Origin: Glandiceps talaboti
Lineage: Eukaryota > Hemichordata > Enteropneusta > Spengelidae
Reading direction: 5' to 3'
DNA: 53,500 nucleotides
NCBI RefSeq assembly: GCF_964340395.1
Contig: NC_135560.1
Span: 8,901,598 to 8,955,097, forward strand
Below are positions 35,401 through 46,400 of the stretch, in pieces. The position numbers were made by a program, and so were the translations under genes. A model generated the notes under the pieces. The model saw nothing but the letters and a program-made list of their open reading frames with translations. It made no database searches and had not been told where the DNA came from. Positions within the stretch are counted from its first letter, which is position 1; the number at the start of each line of letters is the position of its first letter.

Positions 35401-38400
35401 TTGAGTTTGGCACCCCCTGGGAGTTTGATTTCTATTAACACTGTTTTCAACTTACCTGAGGGACAGGTCTGGGATCACACTGTTCGCATAGATAATGATC
35501 AACACTACCGGATACTCCTACGCAGTCGCAGTGCTGCCATACCTGTCAACACAATCATTTACATCAAAAACTCGTATCTTTGACACAAACCTGACACAAT
35601 ATATCAATTGATTGATTTAGACGTAAAAACCCCTAAGGTAGTGCATATTTTCTGTGCAGGTAAAAGAACTGATCACTGCCTCTCTACACTGTCACAACAT
35701 ATTTCAAAATCGAATTTTTTGCAGAAGTCAGCTGTTCTTTTCACCAAGTTTCAATGACAAAATAGTTAAAACAGCAATTCACTTACAGGAGCTCTTCCAT
35801 AAAGTTGAATAAGCTTAGAAAGTGAAATTTGTTTGTTTCGTTTTGCCCTCCCCCTTTTCTCAAAATTTGTTCACTTCACTTTTCTCAAAATGAAAGTTCA
35901 GAACTGCAACATTGGGATCAGTGAGGGACGACACAGTGCTTTCTATTTTGCACACTGATTTAACTACTACATGAAAACCACTGGGCAACAGCAAAGTAAC
36001 TTCGTCTTCCATGAAATAAACTCATTATAGATATCGACACAAACAATGTAAAGATGTCAGGTCCTTTACCAGTAACTGTTAAATAGTGGTACTCTCTGTT
36101 CTTTTACCTTCACTTTCTTAAAGAATTTTCTTAGCTATCAAATGATAGGCAAGGTGTTACATACACATGAAATACTGAGTATATTATACCATACATAAAC
36201 CATAAATATGGAATTTATACCCTGGTTATTCTACATCATGCATGTCTACATCACTGCTTCTACAGTGTTCGAAATATGAGTCAAAACAATTCAAAATTGC
36301 CTCTCCTGTCCCCGATTTTTCTCTAACATTACTGGCGCTTGTAAATTATGTTGTTTTCCAAAAAATTTTCTTCATTCAGGCAGAAAATACTTGTGACCTA
36401 AAGGGCTTTGTAGTGACAAAGGCCCCCTTAGGTGACTCACATTTTCCCTGGCTGAATGAAGACAAAGTATTGGGGGAATGATATCTAATTACATACCAAA
36501 CATTTATCACATTGTATCATCAATCCTTCATCATTATACAGTCCACAAAGACATCTGATCACTTCTTCTTCCTCCTCCTCCTCTTCTTGTTTCTCACGGC
36601 AATCTAATAAATCGGACGGAATCAATAAATTTAGCAATGGAGGAATCTGATGACGGGAACAATGTCATTATAACACACACACAAGCCAAGTTGAACTCAT
36701 TCAAACACACACTATGGATTCATAACCTGGTCATTCAACAACGACCATCAGCATGTCATTTCTTCTGCAGTATTCAAACTGCTCAAAGTCAACATTAGCA
36801 TAAATTGTGCTTATACATTATTCCCAAATATCTGTCCTCATTCATTTGGAAAATACTTAAAGTGGCCATATGGATGAAGATTTGGAATTTATTTTGGATT
36901 TTTAATTTATAAAACAATTTTATCATAGCTTTCTACTTGCAAAATCAATGTGAAACAACAATGACCAAGTCTATGTTAGTAAGTCATTTTTATCAATAAA
37001 TGTGTAAAAAAAATGTACAATAACAAACATTTTTACGCATTTATTAATCTTTTAAAATTCATTGAGTTACAAACAAGGACTTGGCAAATGTTATTTCACA
37101 TTGATTTTTCAAGTAGGAAGCCATGATAAAATTATTTGATAAATTACAATCTAAAATAAATACCCCAATCCTCACCCATACGGCCACTTTAAAGTGAGAA
37201 GGGCAATGGAGGTGAATTTGTGTAGTAGAGTCAGTTCATCTGTGCTTGGAAGATTACTAAGAAAAAGCCAAAGATGATAATACCCCTGACTCATGTGCAA
37301 TTAAGTCCTCGGCAGTGCCTTTGAAGTTATGTGACTTGTGTTAGCTTTTTAAAGTTAACAGAATTGCCTGAGGGTCTAGCAGTTAGACAACATATGTGCC
37401 ACCTTTACCTGTGTTTGAGTCTCCATCTATTGAACCTTCTCCTAGGATCTCTTCCAGTTGATCTGATGCCTCAGTTTTAGCAGTTTGGTAAGACTTTCTT
37501 AACTTGGTGACATCTTTAGACATATCAGACTTCTTGCCATGGTATTTCTATTATGTAAATTCAAATAACCACCATTAATATAACAATCATATATGACATT
37601 TGTCTATGGGGTTGGACGTATGAACGCTGTAAAATTAGCATCACATTGTGATCTTTTAATTCAACAACCATTTCCTACAAATTAAATGCAAGGTTAGTAA
37701 GTATACTGGCAACTATCAAATATTATTTTGATTCTATTGCAAGATTTCCAATCTGTAAGATATGACATTCATACCATGGTATCAACTATTTGACGCCTCG
37801 TAGGACTGAACACCATGCCATATCTTACAATCTACATGGAAACCAACACAATAGGAATCATTCAATGATGACAATAACTGTCGTATATACAGTATATCGG
37901 TTTAATAGGGAGACGACGTTTGCACGGAACTCAAAATGTGTGTTTTGACGTACGTGATGTACTTCAAGAGATCATCTGTTATCTTGAAAGTTCACATTCA
38001 TTACATATTATACCATGCATGAGCCAGGTTCAACAAAAAATATGGGATATATGCTCTGGTCGTTCTACGTCATGACAATGCGTGTCTATGTCATTGTTCT
38101 GCTGTGTTCGAAATATGAGTCAAAAGTTCAAAATTGCCATTGCTTTCCCTGATTTCTTTTTATATTACTGCCGATGGTAAAATTATATTATTCCCCAATA
38201 TTTTTCTTCATTCAGCCAGAAAATATTCTTGACCCAAGGGTTGTCTAAGCGACTCATAGTGACAAGGGCTCCTTAGGTCACTTGTATTTTCCCTTGGCCA
38301 GACAAAGAAAAATATTGGGGAATAATATTGAATTGTCCATCTAGGCATAATGTCATTACAGAAAAGGAGTGAGTTGGGACTCAATTCAGACATAGTCCTT

Positions 38401-41400
38401 TCTCTGTCTAGTTTGAAAGGCCAACAGTATAATGTATCTAAGACTGATTATCTCACCTCGGCATTTCTTAAGACTTTCATGACATCATCTTCAAAGGCTT
38501 CCACAGTCTTGTATTGTCCTGTCATGATATTCTGTTCAACTGTATTAAGATCAATAGGGTCTACTATCTTCTCATAGTAATCAGAATTTCTGAAATGATA
38601 CAAAAAACTCATTCTTCTTATTTGCTTTTCAACTTTGAGGCAATTTACCAAAATCAAACTCTAAAATTTACAAAATCACTAGTAGGGAGCCCCCAGTAAA
38701 ATGAATAGTGAACTCAGGTACATTTCCTGCGCATCACCCTTAACAAAAACACTGGTAGGGGACTCCGCTAAAATGACTAAGGAACTCAAATGGATTTTAT
38801 CTTCTTTCCACTCTTAACAAAAACACTGGTAGGGAACCTTGCTAAAATGACTTGGAACCTTTATCCTTGATAAAAACACTGAATGTAATTTCTATCGATT
38901 CTTACCTCTTTTTCGACGGTAAATTCATAAGTGGTGTAGCAATAAGATGTCCATCCTGGTCTTTCACATCACACACAGTGTTAAATATTGCTTTGAATAC
39001 TTGTGCTAGCTTTGCTATTTTAGTCACCTCGATGTTTTCCTCTGCTGCTGCTAATCTCCTTGTCTTGACTGACCGTGATGTCTTCAATGCAGTAAACTGG
39101 GCCATGAACACATCTGTGAAATGATATGTCAAAACAAAATTAAACTGTAATCCATATAAGGCTTTTCTTTTTATGGTTCAATATTTCATAGCCTTTTTGT
39201 GAGTAATGGCTTGATTTTGAGTGTGACCCCCCCCCCCCCCACTGGCCTGTGTCAATCGCAGTCAAATCAAATAATAACAGGAGATAGATCATATAATAAC
39301 ATGAGATTTACACTTGGAACAAGTCCTGATGATTGATAACTCTTGAGTTTGCAAAATTGAATGATATATATATGTACACTATAGTGTCTGACATTTGTGC
39401 CAGGTTTGGTTGAAATTGAGTTATGGGTTTAATAGACAACGCTGTCTGTGGATGGAGGGATACATGGGCATTCCTACAGCCCCCCCCCCCCCCCCCCCCC
39501 CATGATTGTGCCCACCGGTGTTAATGATATCAATTTGTCAGGGTAAAATAATCAAGTCTGTCATTAATTTAGCATATAAACCACAGAGTCAAAAAAGTTG
39601 AATAAAAAAAAATGAAAGATTTGAAGACTAGAGAACAGAAAAAATTGCCTACTTTTTGTATTACCTTTTCCACTTCTGATCATACCATTTGGACCATTAT
39701 TATTCTTGGCTTTTAGAAGGCGTTCTTTCATACGTTTCACTTTCTCAATATTCCTCAATAGAAAGATATGATTGTCTGCAGCCATGTTCATTTCTCTGAC
39801 TGATAGAGGCTTTGGCAGGTTGATATGTGTTGGTTTCAATGGACTGTCTTCTCTGTTAGACTCCTGTAACTAAGAGAAATACTGACAATTAATCAAATGA
39901 AATAACACAGCTACTACTACTACTACTGTGTAGCATTTGCTGATAACTTTGATTTGAGGAAGAGTTCACCTTAAGGACGGGGAATTTCACAGTCACTGAT
40001 ATTTAAAGTTCTTAAAATCCCCATTTGGAAGCTTGTGTCTACATCTACTCCTTTAGAAATAATTAACAGAAATTGATTGGTCCACCAAGTCGTTTCAAAG
40101 AAAATCAACGATCTTTTATTTTCCCATCGAGTTGATACAATTTCGGCGGCCATATTGGATTCTAAAATGACTAAATTTTGATATCATTTTGATTTCGATT
40201 TCAAAAATTTATAAGACTCCAGATTTTTTAACATTGATTTTGACAGACAATAATTTGGAGTTTTCTCAAACAAAGTAATAAAAAAAAGTTTAAATAATTT
40301 ATTTCCAAGGCACATTTATTTTACTGTGTAATCATTCCATTGGGAATTTTTTTATACTTTCACTAGATACATACATGTGTTGCTAATAAATGTGGGTGAC
40401 ATTCATAACATTTGATAACACCTTTCTCCAGAAAATTGAATATATTCAGATCAAATACAATGGCTGTTTTATTTCAAAATGAAATGGATGATGCAGATCC
40501 ATCTAAAAACATTTATTACTTTTTTTATGTAAATGAGGATGGTTTATGTCCCTTTATTGGCTATTGAATTAATCATGTGATAACCATGTGACCTGACTAA
40601 AGAAATGAAGCTATGGTATGGGAGCAGTCACTAAAGTTTTCTCACTTCTATCACACGGATTCCAATTATTGAGACTATGCTCTGTACATAAAGATTTAAA
40701 ATCTGATAGGGTCATAAAATTCACAATCTCGCAGACACGTTCCTTGATTTAAAATCTCGTTTGATATTACAATGATAGTGAATATTACATCCATGGGTGA
40801 CACAAAGTCCATATATAATTCAACGTACCATCTTTTTGATCCCTTCTTTACATTTCCGTTTGTCTTGATTCTTGGGTGGTCTTCCAACTCTCTTCTTCTC
40901 GCCTTTCTTGTAAGTTCCATTTGGTCTCTGTCCCTGAGATTTGCCACCAATAAAGCCTCTACACTTCTCACTGCCACACTTACACTCTTGCTGTTGTAAA
41001 CCAATGAAAAAAAGGTTTAATTTTTTAGTCAGAAATACTGTATATTTCAAGTTTCACACATGCTGTTGTCAACAAATGGATAAAAGGTTCAATTTTTCGA
41101 TATTTCAAATTTCAAAATTATGGGCAATGGGACTTGTTTCCTTGCCAAGAGAAAGGAAAGGTCAACAACTACATAGATATTCTGGAGGGGAAAATCAACC
41201 CCCCCCCCCCCCCAAAAAAAATACTATTTTAGCATAGCACTATGATTTTAGGCAAAAATATTTTTACAGTATATATCAATGTACACCTATCTTTTTTCCA
41301 CATGTCAAGTTTTTCATCTATCTATTATTTTTGAAATATTCATAATCTAAACAGACAGAGATTCGTTATTGTATTTTATTATAAACTAATAATCATGATA

Positions 41401-42693
41401 GAATGCACCTCTGGGACAAATCTTTTTGAAAATCAAAGTTCTTCAATTCTCTTCAAACATCGCCATATGAGAGCGTTTTGGCGGCCATATTGGATTCTAA
41501 AATGACTAAATTTTGACCTCTATTTCAAAAATTTGTGCAATGACCCTTCATATTTTTTTATTCTGAGTTAGAGTTTTCTTGAACAAAGAAAAGACAAACG
41601 TTTAAAGAATTTATTTTGAAGACACATTCTACATTAATTAACAGGGATGCCAAAAATGGTGAATTCCAGCAGAGAAAAAGAAATCACACAACCTCTGAAG
41701 TCAGTAAATTGCATCAAAGTGCAGAAGTCTAACACATCGAGTAATTCATACCTCCGATTCAATATATAATAGCATATTCCTATTAATTTTAATAGGAAGT
41801 TGAATCCATTGTATCTAAATAGGGGTGAGAAGTACTGAAAGGTGAGTGTCTCCCTTTAAATAATTACAGACTACAGTACGGTAGTATGACAGACACAAAC
41901 CACATCTGTTTCAATTAAAGGTAACTACTGCATTTTATTTCCCAAAATGCTTGTCATGAGATACTTGAACTCTGGGATGATTTCAACTCCTTCAATAAAT
42001 CATCCTTTTAAAACAGCTACATTGCAATGACAGGCATATACATGTAGAGGTGTCAATGAACAACAAGGCCATTTTTTCACACAATCAGCTACAAGAGGCT
42101 GTAGGTAATATGTTTGATGTTATCAAGGCTTTGTGTAACGACGAACGGTGTATATTTGATTGACACGGCACAACTCATGGATGGAGCTCAATCACAAGGT
42201 TTCCTGTGTTCAATTACTGGTTTAATTTAGCAACACTTTTCTCTTATTACCCTGTGTGCACTACACAGGAAATTGAACGATGCAGACTGAGAACACTGCC
42301 TAGCATCGAATATATCACTAATGGGTCTTGACTATAAGTGCACTTCCTGGGCAAATATACTCTCTTTCTCAGTCGAACGGTCAAAGTGAACTGTTTCAAA
42401 GGGAAACTGTAGACGGTTACAATGATTTGCATCTGTTTTTAAATTAGTCAGCCTGTCATTTTAAACTGTTCAATTGTGACGATAGAATAGAATAAACTGA
42501 CTATAGAGAATTCTAGTGCATGGTTGTATCTAATGTATGTATTCATGAAAATGAAAGCTGGCTACTATATGTGAAGCATTACAGATAATATAAACTGTAT
42601 GTATTCAAATTGTAAATTTATCCGATTCTTGACAGAATTCCCATCTTCTCATTCATTTGAAGTGTGTGTGTGTGTGTGTGCGCGCTCGTGTAC

Positions 42694-42724
<31 letters not shown>

Positions 42725-43600
42725 TGTATGTATGTATGTATGTATGTATGTATGTATGTATGTATGTATGTATGTATGTATGTATGTGTGTGTATGTATG
42801 TGTATGTATGTATGTGTGTGAATGTATGTATGTATGTATGTATGTATGTATGTATGTATGTATGTATGTATGTATGTATGTATATATGCGTATGTATGTG
42901 TGTATATATGTGTGTGCACGTAGGTGTGTGTGTGTGTGTATGTGTGTATGTATGTATGTATGTATGTATGTATGTATATATGCGTATGTATGTGTGTATA
43001 TATGTGTGTGCACGTAGGTGTGTGTGTGTGTGTATGTGTGTATGTGTGTATGTATGTATGTATGTATGTATGTATGTATGTATGTATGTATGTATGTATG
43101 TGTGTGTATGTGTGTGTGAATGTATGTATGTATGTATGTATGTATGTATGTATGTATGTATGTATGTATGTGTGTGTGTATGTGTGTATATATGTGTGTG
43201 CACGTAGGTGTGCATGTAGGTGTGTGCGTATGTGTGTGTGTACATTCCTAGTCAACGTATCTTCATGCTTATGCAGATACCTGTATATGTGGATGTTTGT
43301 ATGTATGAGTGTACATATCTGTGAATGCGTTTGTGTGAATGTATGTTTTGCTACAGAAAACCACCCACATTTAAAAAATCGTTATTGGCTCAGTTTTACT
43401 TTGAACACAATATGGCTGGCTATAGATGTAATACTTAACATTAGATGTAATCTATACAGGCAAAATGTCCACAAACCGTATATAAACTTACCTGTGTTTC
43501 AAGGTTAAAAGCATGGAAATTGTAATCATATGTCAGTTCTGTGCCTGGTTCAATATCTTTCAGTGCAAATAATCCCATTCGATACATACCATTTACAGAC
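26605..43600 (-). CDS. ASH1L: ASH1L histone-lysine N-methyltransferase, C-terminal half (17 exons, 5' end outside window)
   Basis: Orthologue of ASH1/ASH1L, the nuclear Trithorax-group enzyme that methylates histone H3 Lys36 and counters Polycomb silencing. Exons on the minus strand: 43600-43492, 40990-40829, 39863-39665, 39113-38906, 38589-38457, 37547-37409, 36603-36497, 35542-35456, 34847-34757, 33117-32973, 32270-32186, 31671-31584, 29912-29746, 29497-29454, 28493-28416, 27533-27391, 26690-26605. All phases agree, with no stop before TAA at 26605, giving about 689 codons. Domain order (SET end, post-SET, bromodomain, PHD, BAH) is unique to this family. The C-terminus [14 protein letters not shown] matches vertebrate ASH1L. 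The N-terminal part, AWS and most of SET lie beyond 53,500. Confidence 0.96.
28718..28936. repeat. (ATAC)n tetranucleotide microsatellite
   Basis: About 50 ATAC units with short ACAC and ATAT interruptions, in an ASH1L intron. Confidence 0.97.
29349..29430. repeat. CA microsatellite within 25 bases of an ASH1L donor site
   Basis: CA repeat with a short C-run. On the sense strand this is a (TG)n tract starting about 24 bases after the donor of exon 29497-29454, a position known in other genes to influence splicing. Confidence 0.9.
29746..34847 (-). CDS. ASH1L: ASH1L exons: BAH domain
   Basis: Five exons (34847-34757, 33117-32973, 32270-32186, 31671-31584, 29912-29746) encode [92 protein letters not shown] and [20 protein letters not shown]. 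This is a complete bromo-adjacent homology domain with the typical FRVEKLW and [11 protein letters not shown] motifs. Confidence 0.95.
31810..32110. repeat. Pyrimidine-rich degenerate minisatellite
   Basis: About four units share TTTTCCTGT, CTACACCCTCTCTGTTCAC and AATTCTGACCCC. It lies in the ASH1L intron between exons 32270-32186 and 31671-31584. Confidence 0.75.
32821..32937. repeat. Short foldback family D, copy 1
   Basis: Ends CTGTAAGATACGACAT and ACGACATATCTTACAG form an inverted repeat. It is related to 37,752-37,831. Confidence 0.7.
34425..34680. repeat. Compound CA microsatellite with a higher-order unit
   Basis: A unit of about 60 bp (ACAAATGCATGTACAAGTGC then ACACAGAGACACACATAC) repeats four times, flanked by CA/CATA repeats. 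Intronic in ASH1L. Confidence 0.9.
35456..36603 (-). CDS. ASH1L: ASH1L exons: PHD finger
   Basis: Exon 36603-36497 has a run of eight Glu then [20 protein letters not shown] and C. Exon 35542-35456 continues [11 protein letters not shown] and [14 protein letters not shown]. Together they give the C4-H-C3 zinc ligands of a PHD finger. The split falls between KCL and VWQHCDC. Confidence 0.95.
36184..36491 (+). repeat. Foldback repeat family A, copy 3
   Basis: TTCTTCATTCAGGCAGAAAA with the arms TGTGACCTAAAGGGC and GCCCCCTTAGGTGACTCAC. It ends five bases from the donor of the PHD exon, so the insertion abuts a splice site. Confidence 0.75.
36859..37191. repeat. Palindromic MITE family B, full copy
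   Basis: Termini AAAGTGGCCATATGGATGA and TCACCCATACGGCCACTTT are inverted. Internal arms also pair (TTTACACATTTATTGATAAA type words). About 333 bp, no coding capacity, intronic in ASH1L. Confidence 0.85.
37409..37547 (-). CDS. ASH1L: ASH1L exon: bromodomain C-terminal helix
   Basis: [20 protein letters not shown] follows the RNAE of the preceding exon, as in vertebrate ASH1L, where RNAEKYYG closes the bromodomain. An acidic linker ([13 protein letters not shown]) leads to the PHD finger. Confidence 0.95.
37752..37831. repeat. Short foldback family D, copy 2
   Basis: CTGTAAGATATGACATTC at one end and CATGCCATATCTTACA at the other, inverted. Confidence 0.7.
38007..38333 (+). repeat. Foldback repeat family A, copy 4
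   Basis: ATACCATGCATGAGCCAGGT at one end. The central arms TTCATTCAGCCAGAAAATA and TATTTTCCCTTGGCCAGAC flank the palindromic core. ASH1L intron. Confidence 0.75.
38457..39863 (-). CDS. ASH1L: ASH1L exons: linker helix and bromodomain N-terminal part
   Basis: Exon 39863-39665 encodes [20 protein letters not shown], the conserved segment before the bromodomain. Exon 39113-38906 encodes [40 protein letters not shown] and MNLPSKKR. Exon 38589-38457 encodes [20 protein letters not shown] and [19 protein letters not shown], the central bromodomain helices. All three closely match vertebrate ASH1L. Confidence 0.95.
38668..38882. repeat. Three tandem units of about 70 bp
   Basis: AACAAAAACACTGGTAGGG and GCTAAAATGACTAAGGAACT recur three times with decay. 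ASH1L intron next to the bromodomain exon. Confidence 0.75.
40030..40320 (+). repeat. Dispersed repeat E, copy 1
   Basis: GGCGGCCATATTGGATTCTA followed by AAATGACTAAATTTTGA, then AATTTGGAGTTTTCTCAAAC. A second copy in the same orientation lies at about 41,400-41,640. Confidence 0.7.
40829..40990 (-). CDS. ASH1L: ASH1L exon: post-SET zinc motif and AT-hook-like segment
   Basis: [17 protein letters not shown] supplies the three-cysteine post-SET cluster that completes the zinc site beside the active site. It is followed by a basic stretch, [15 protein letters not shown], whose GRPPK core looks like an AT-hook. Fifty-four codons, phase 0 at both ends. Confidence 0.95.
41400..41640 (+). repeat. 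Dispersed repeat E, copy 2
   Basis: GGCGGCCATATTGGATTCTA and AAATGACTAAATTTTGACC are identical in wording to the copy at 40,030-40,320. The rest is diverged. Confidence 0.7.
42663..43242. repeat. Very long TATG/TG compound microsatellite with higher-order blocks
   Basis: About 580 bp. Pure (TATG)n alternates with TG-rich blocks. The block TATATGCGTATGTATGTGTG plus TATATATGTGTGTGCACG appears twice (near 42,882 and 42,973) and its last part a third time near 43,186. ASH1L intron. Confidence 0.97.
43492..43600 (-). CDS. ASH1L: ASH1L exon: C-terminal end of SET domain
   Basis: Encodes [20 protein letters not shown] then [11 protein letters not shown]. The ELTYDYNF block is the conserved SET C-terminal motif whose tyrosines line the active site. 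The SVNG segment is the family's autoinhibitory post-SET-proximal loop. The exon begins in phase 2, as expected if the preceding exon ends in the conserved K-W codon pair. Confidence 0.96.
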
Positions 43601-43749
43601 CTAAAATATCACAAAAAACAACATTTTGTATTAGTTTACATTGTACAAAAATGCACATTCACACATATCTGCTATTAAGCTAGAAAGAGAAGCACATCTT
43701 TTATTATGATAGTGTTAATAAGAATAAGAATATTGACGACTTTTATATT

Positions 43750-43870
43750 TTTCAGCCATAAGAGTTTTATCCATGTTCTCATGTAATATGGAATATATGT
43801 GACCTAAGGGGCCTTGCCTTTGCAGTGAAAGCCCCTTAACTGAAGTTTTTTGGACCCACTAAAAGACAAG
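43750..43870. repeat. Partial copy of foldback family A
   Basis: Core words GTGACCTAAGGGGCCTTG and AAAGCCCCTTAACTGAAG. Flanks diverged. Confidence 0.5.
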
Positions 43871-44292
43871 AAATTTTAGGGATGTATTTTAAATCAATTG
43901 TACCTTGTGTGAAACAAGTTTATGAAAATAAAAGAAATTATGAAACAATTCATGGGGGGGGGGGGGGATAAATTGTATGATAAAGAACAAATGGCATATG
44001 AAGTGCTGTCATGGCAATGGTATACTGACTATTTATAGCTGTGACTTGATGTGTGTGTATAGTATTTCAGAAACACTACTTGATCATCTGTCAAATTGAA
44101 GTATCTGTTTAAAAGTGGAATTGGAGTCAAGTGGTGATATCTTCCACTGAGCACACTGCAATAATTCTTAGTATAATAAATGTACAAGTAAACAGAGCCT
44201 GCTGACATGTATAGATATGTCATGTGAGTACATTTAATATCACCCATTTATCAAAAAGACATTAATAAGGCTTTGATGACCTCCAAAAATCA

Positions 44293-44409
44293 GGTATGTA
44301 TGTATGTATGTATGTATGTATGTATGTATGTATGTATGTATGTATGTACGTACGTACGTACGTACGTACGTGCGTGCGTGTGTATGTATGTATGTATGTA
44401 TGTAGGTAG

Positions 44410-44441
<32 letters not shown>

Positions 44442-44576
44442 ATGTATGTATGTATGTATGTATGTACGTACGTACGTATGTTATGTATGTATGTATGTAT
44501 GTATGTACGTGCGTGCGTGCGTACGTACGTACGTACGTACGTACGTATGTACGTACGTAAGTATGTATGTATGTAC

Positions 44577-44607
<31 letters not shown>

Positions 44608-44664
44608 TGTATGTATGTATGTATGTATGTACATATGTATGTATGTATGTATGTATGTATGTGT
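44293..44664. repeat. TATG/TACG compound microsatellite
   Basis: About 370 bp of TATG interrupted by three TACG/TGCG blocks (near 44,346, 44,464 and 44,506). ASH1L intron. Confidence 0.97.
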
Positions 44665-45704
44665 GCACACTAATGATATAATCTGATAAAAATCCCACAC
44701 AAAAAATCCTGGTTTACCACAAACAATTTTGCTGACGTACAAAGAGTGTTCCAATTTCATGGTAACCCCTTATCATCATATGAATGACTTCTGGCAGCTT
44801 CATGGTTAGTTTATCATGACGTATTGATTTCCTAAAAAACACACTTACAGAATGTAATGGGGTCTTAATGTCCTCTGTTTACACATTACAGAAACAACAT
44901 TTACGGTAGAGTGACTATCTTAGGAACACCGGAAACCAGTAACACATAGAAGGAGGTTTTCTAAAATGTAAGTGATGTGGTAGAAAAGTATGGTGCCAAT
45001 TAAAGGAACACTTGTACATACTTGGTGGACCCCTACTATGGCTTTCTTCCACTACAGTGATGAAAACTGACAGATTTCAGGAAACTTCAGCGCCTCATTA
45101 GCTACATATCTCAGTTTAAAGTGATGATTTGCAACAAGGGTGTATGAGAAGGTCAATATTTACATGACTGCGTACAAATTTTTTAACTACATGTATTTTG
45201 TTAATCTTTTCTCCCTCACCCCCACAAACATCTGCAAGCATGTTTACTGGACACAGAAGAGATGTAAGAGACAGATCTAAACGGTGCATTCGTTTCTCTA
45301 ACTAACCGTTGCCAAGTAACTATATTTGACTGTCTTGAAACCATGAACGATATATTCAGACTTATCTACCCTTAGTAGCAATGAATAACTCTCCTATGGG
45401 CAACAATTATTGATATGATAGAGATATGAAACTGATGAAACTTAGACGGTGTTTGTCTCTGAGGCATGTTTACTTGTACCTCTAGTCATATCTCCACTGA
45501 TTGTGTGAATCATTTTTTTCTCTCCCTAAAGAGACATTTGACTGTATTGAATGGAGCGGGATTGCTGTCTATATGATTTCCTAGATGACAAGCCATGAAT
45601 CACCAAGTGTTGTTATGAATCATTGTCTGCACTCTCATTACTGCATCTTTTCAAACTAAGCTACATTGATACTTTTCCTTACCTGGAAAACTGTAACTAT
45701 GACT

Positions 45705-46400
45705 CAGCAAGACACTGAGTTCTACCTATAAAAGTATGTTGGCCTAAATTCAATGACACTCGGCTATACCTATAACTTTTTCAAGTGTACGATACGCGAA
45801 AACTTAATATGTCATCATGACATTTTTTCACCTATAAAAGTATTAAGATACCTCGCGACTCTTACATTTCATCGATAAATTTATCATGTTATCGTACAAC
45901 TCAGCTGTACCGATAAATGTACGCTACGTTAGAAATTAACCATGCCGCTGTGACACTAGTTCTACCTACACAAGAAACCCTTAAATTATGTATATCGTGA
46001 TAAAAAATTCAACCAATATGCCATACAACTGATTTATGACTTCGTGAAAATCGTGACTCTACGTTCTATGATCGATAAATGTGTAATGATATTGTATAAC
46101 CCAGCTACACCTACAAATGTATGATGCCCTAAACGGAACCAAGTCATTGTGACGCAGTTCTACCTACAAAAGTATTTTAACTACAATGCTCGAAAACTGT
46201 AAATTGATAAATTCATTATATGGAATCTAGTTATTCTGGTATCTTTTCTGCTATTGAAAGTATATAATCTCAGCAAAAACACCTTCATTCATCCTAGATA
46301 ACTTCTTATTAAAATCAGTAAAAATTAGATCCTTTGAATCTACAGTGACTTTAGAATTCAAACTATGTCATCATGGCACTCAGTGATACCTATAAAAATA
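45705..46400. repeat. Degenerate periodic array (TTCTACCTATAAAAGTAT)
   Basis: Words of the type TGACACWGTTCTACCTAYA followed by AAAGTAT recur about eight times (near 45,711, 45,757, 45,815, 45,905, 45,951, 46,105, 46,150 and 46,375) at uneven 45-220 bp spacing. It looks like an old, decayed tandem array. Confidence 0.6.

Noticed and set aside
42649-43255. Long open frames reading Tyr-Val-Cys-Met or Thr-His-Ile repeats on both strands
   Set aside because: They are translations of TATG/TG microsatellites, open in several frames on both strands. The same applies at 28.7, 34.4, 44.3, 50.5 and 51.6 kb and to the Arg-Glu/Leu-Ser frames at 13.4 kb.
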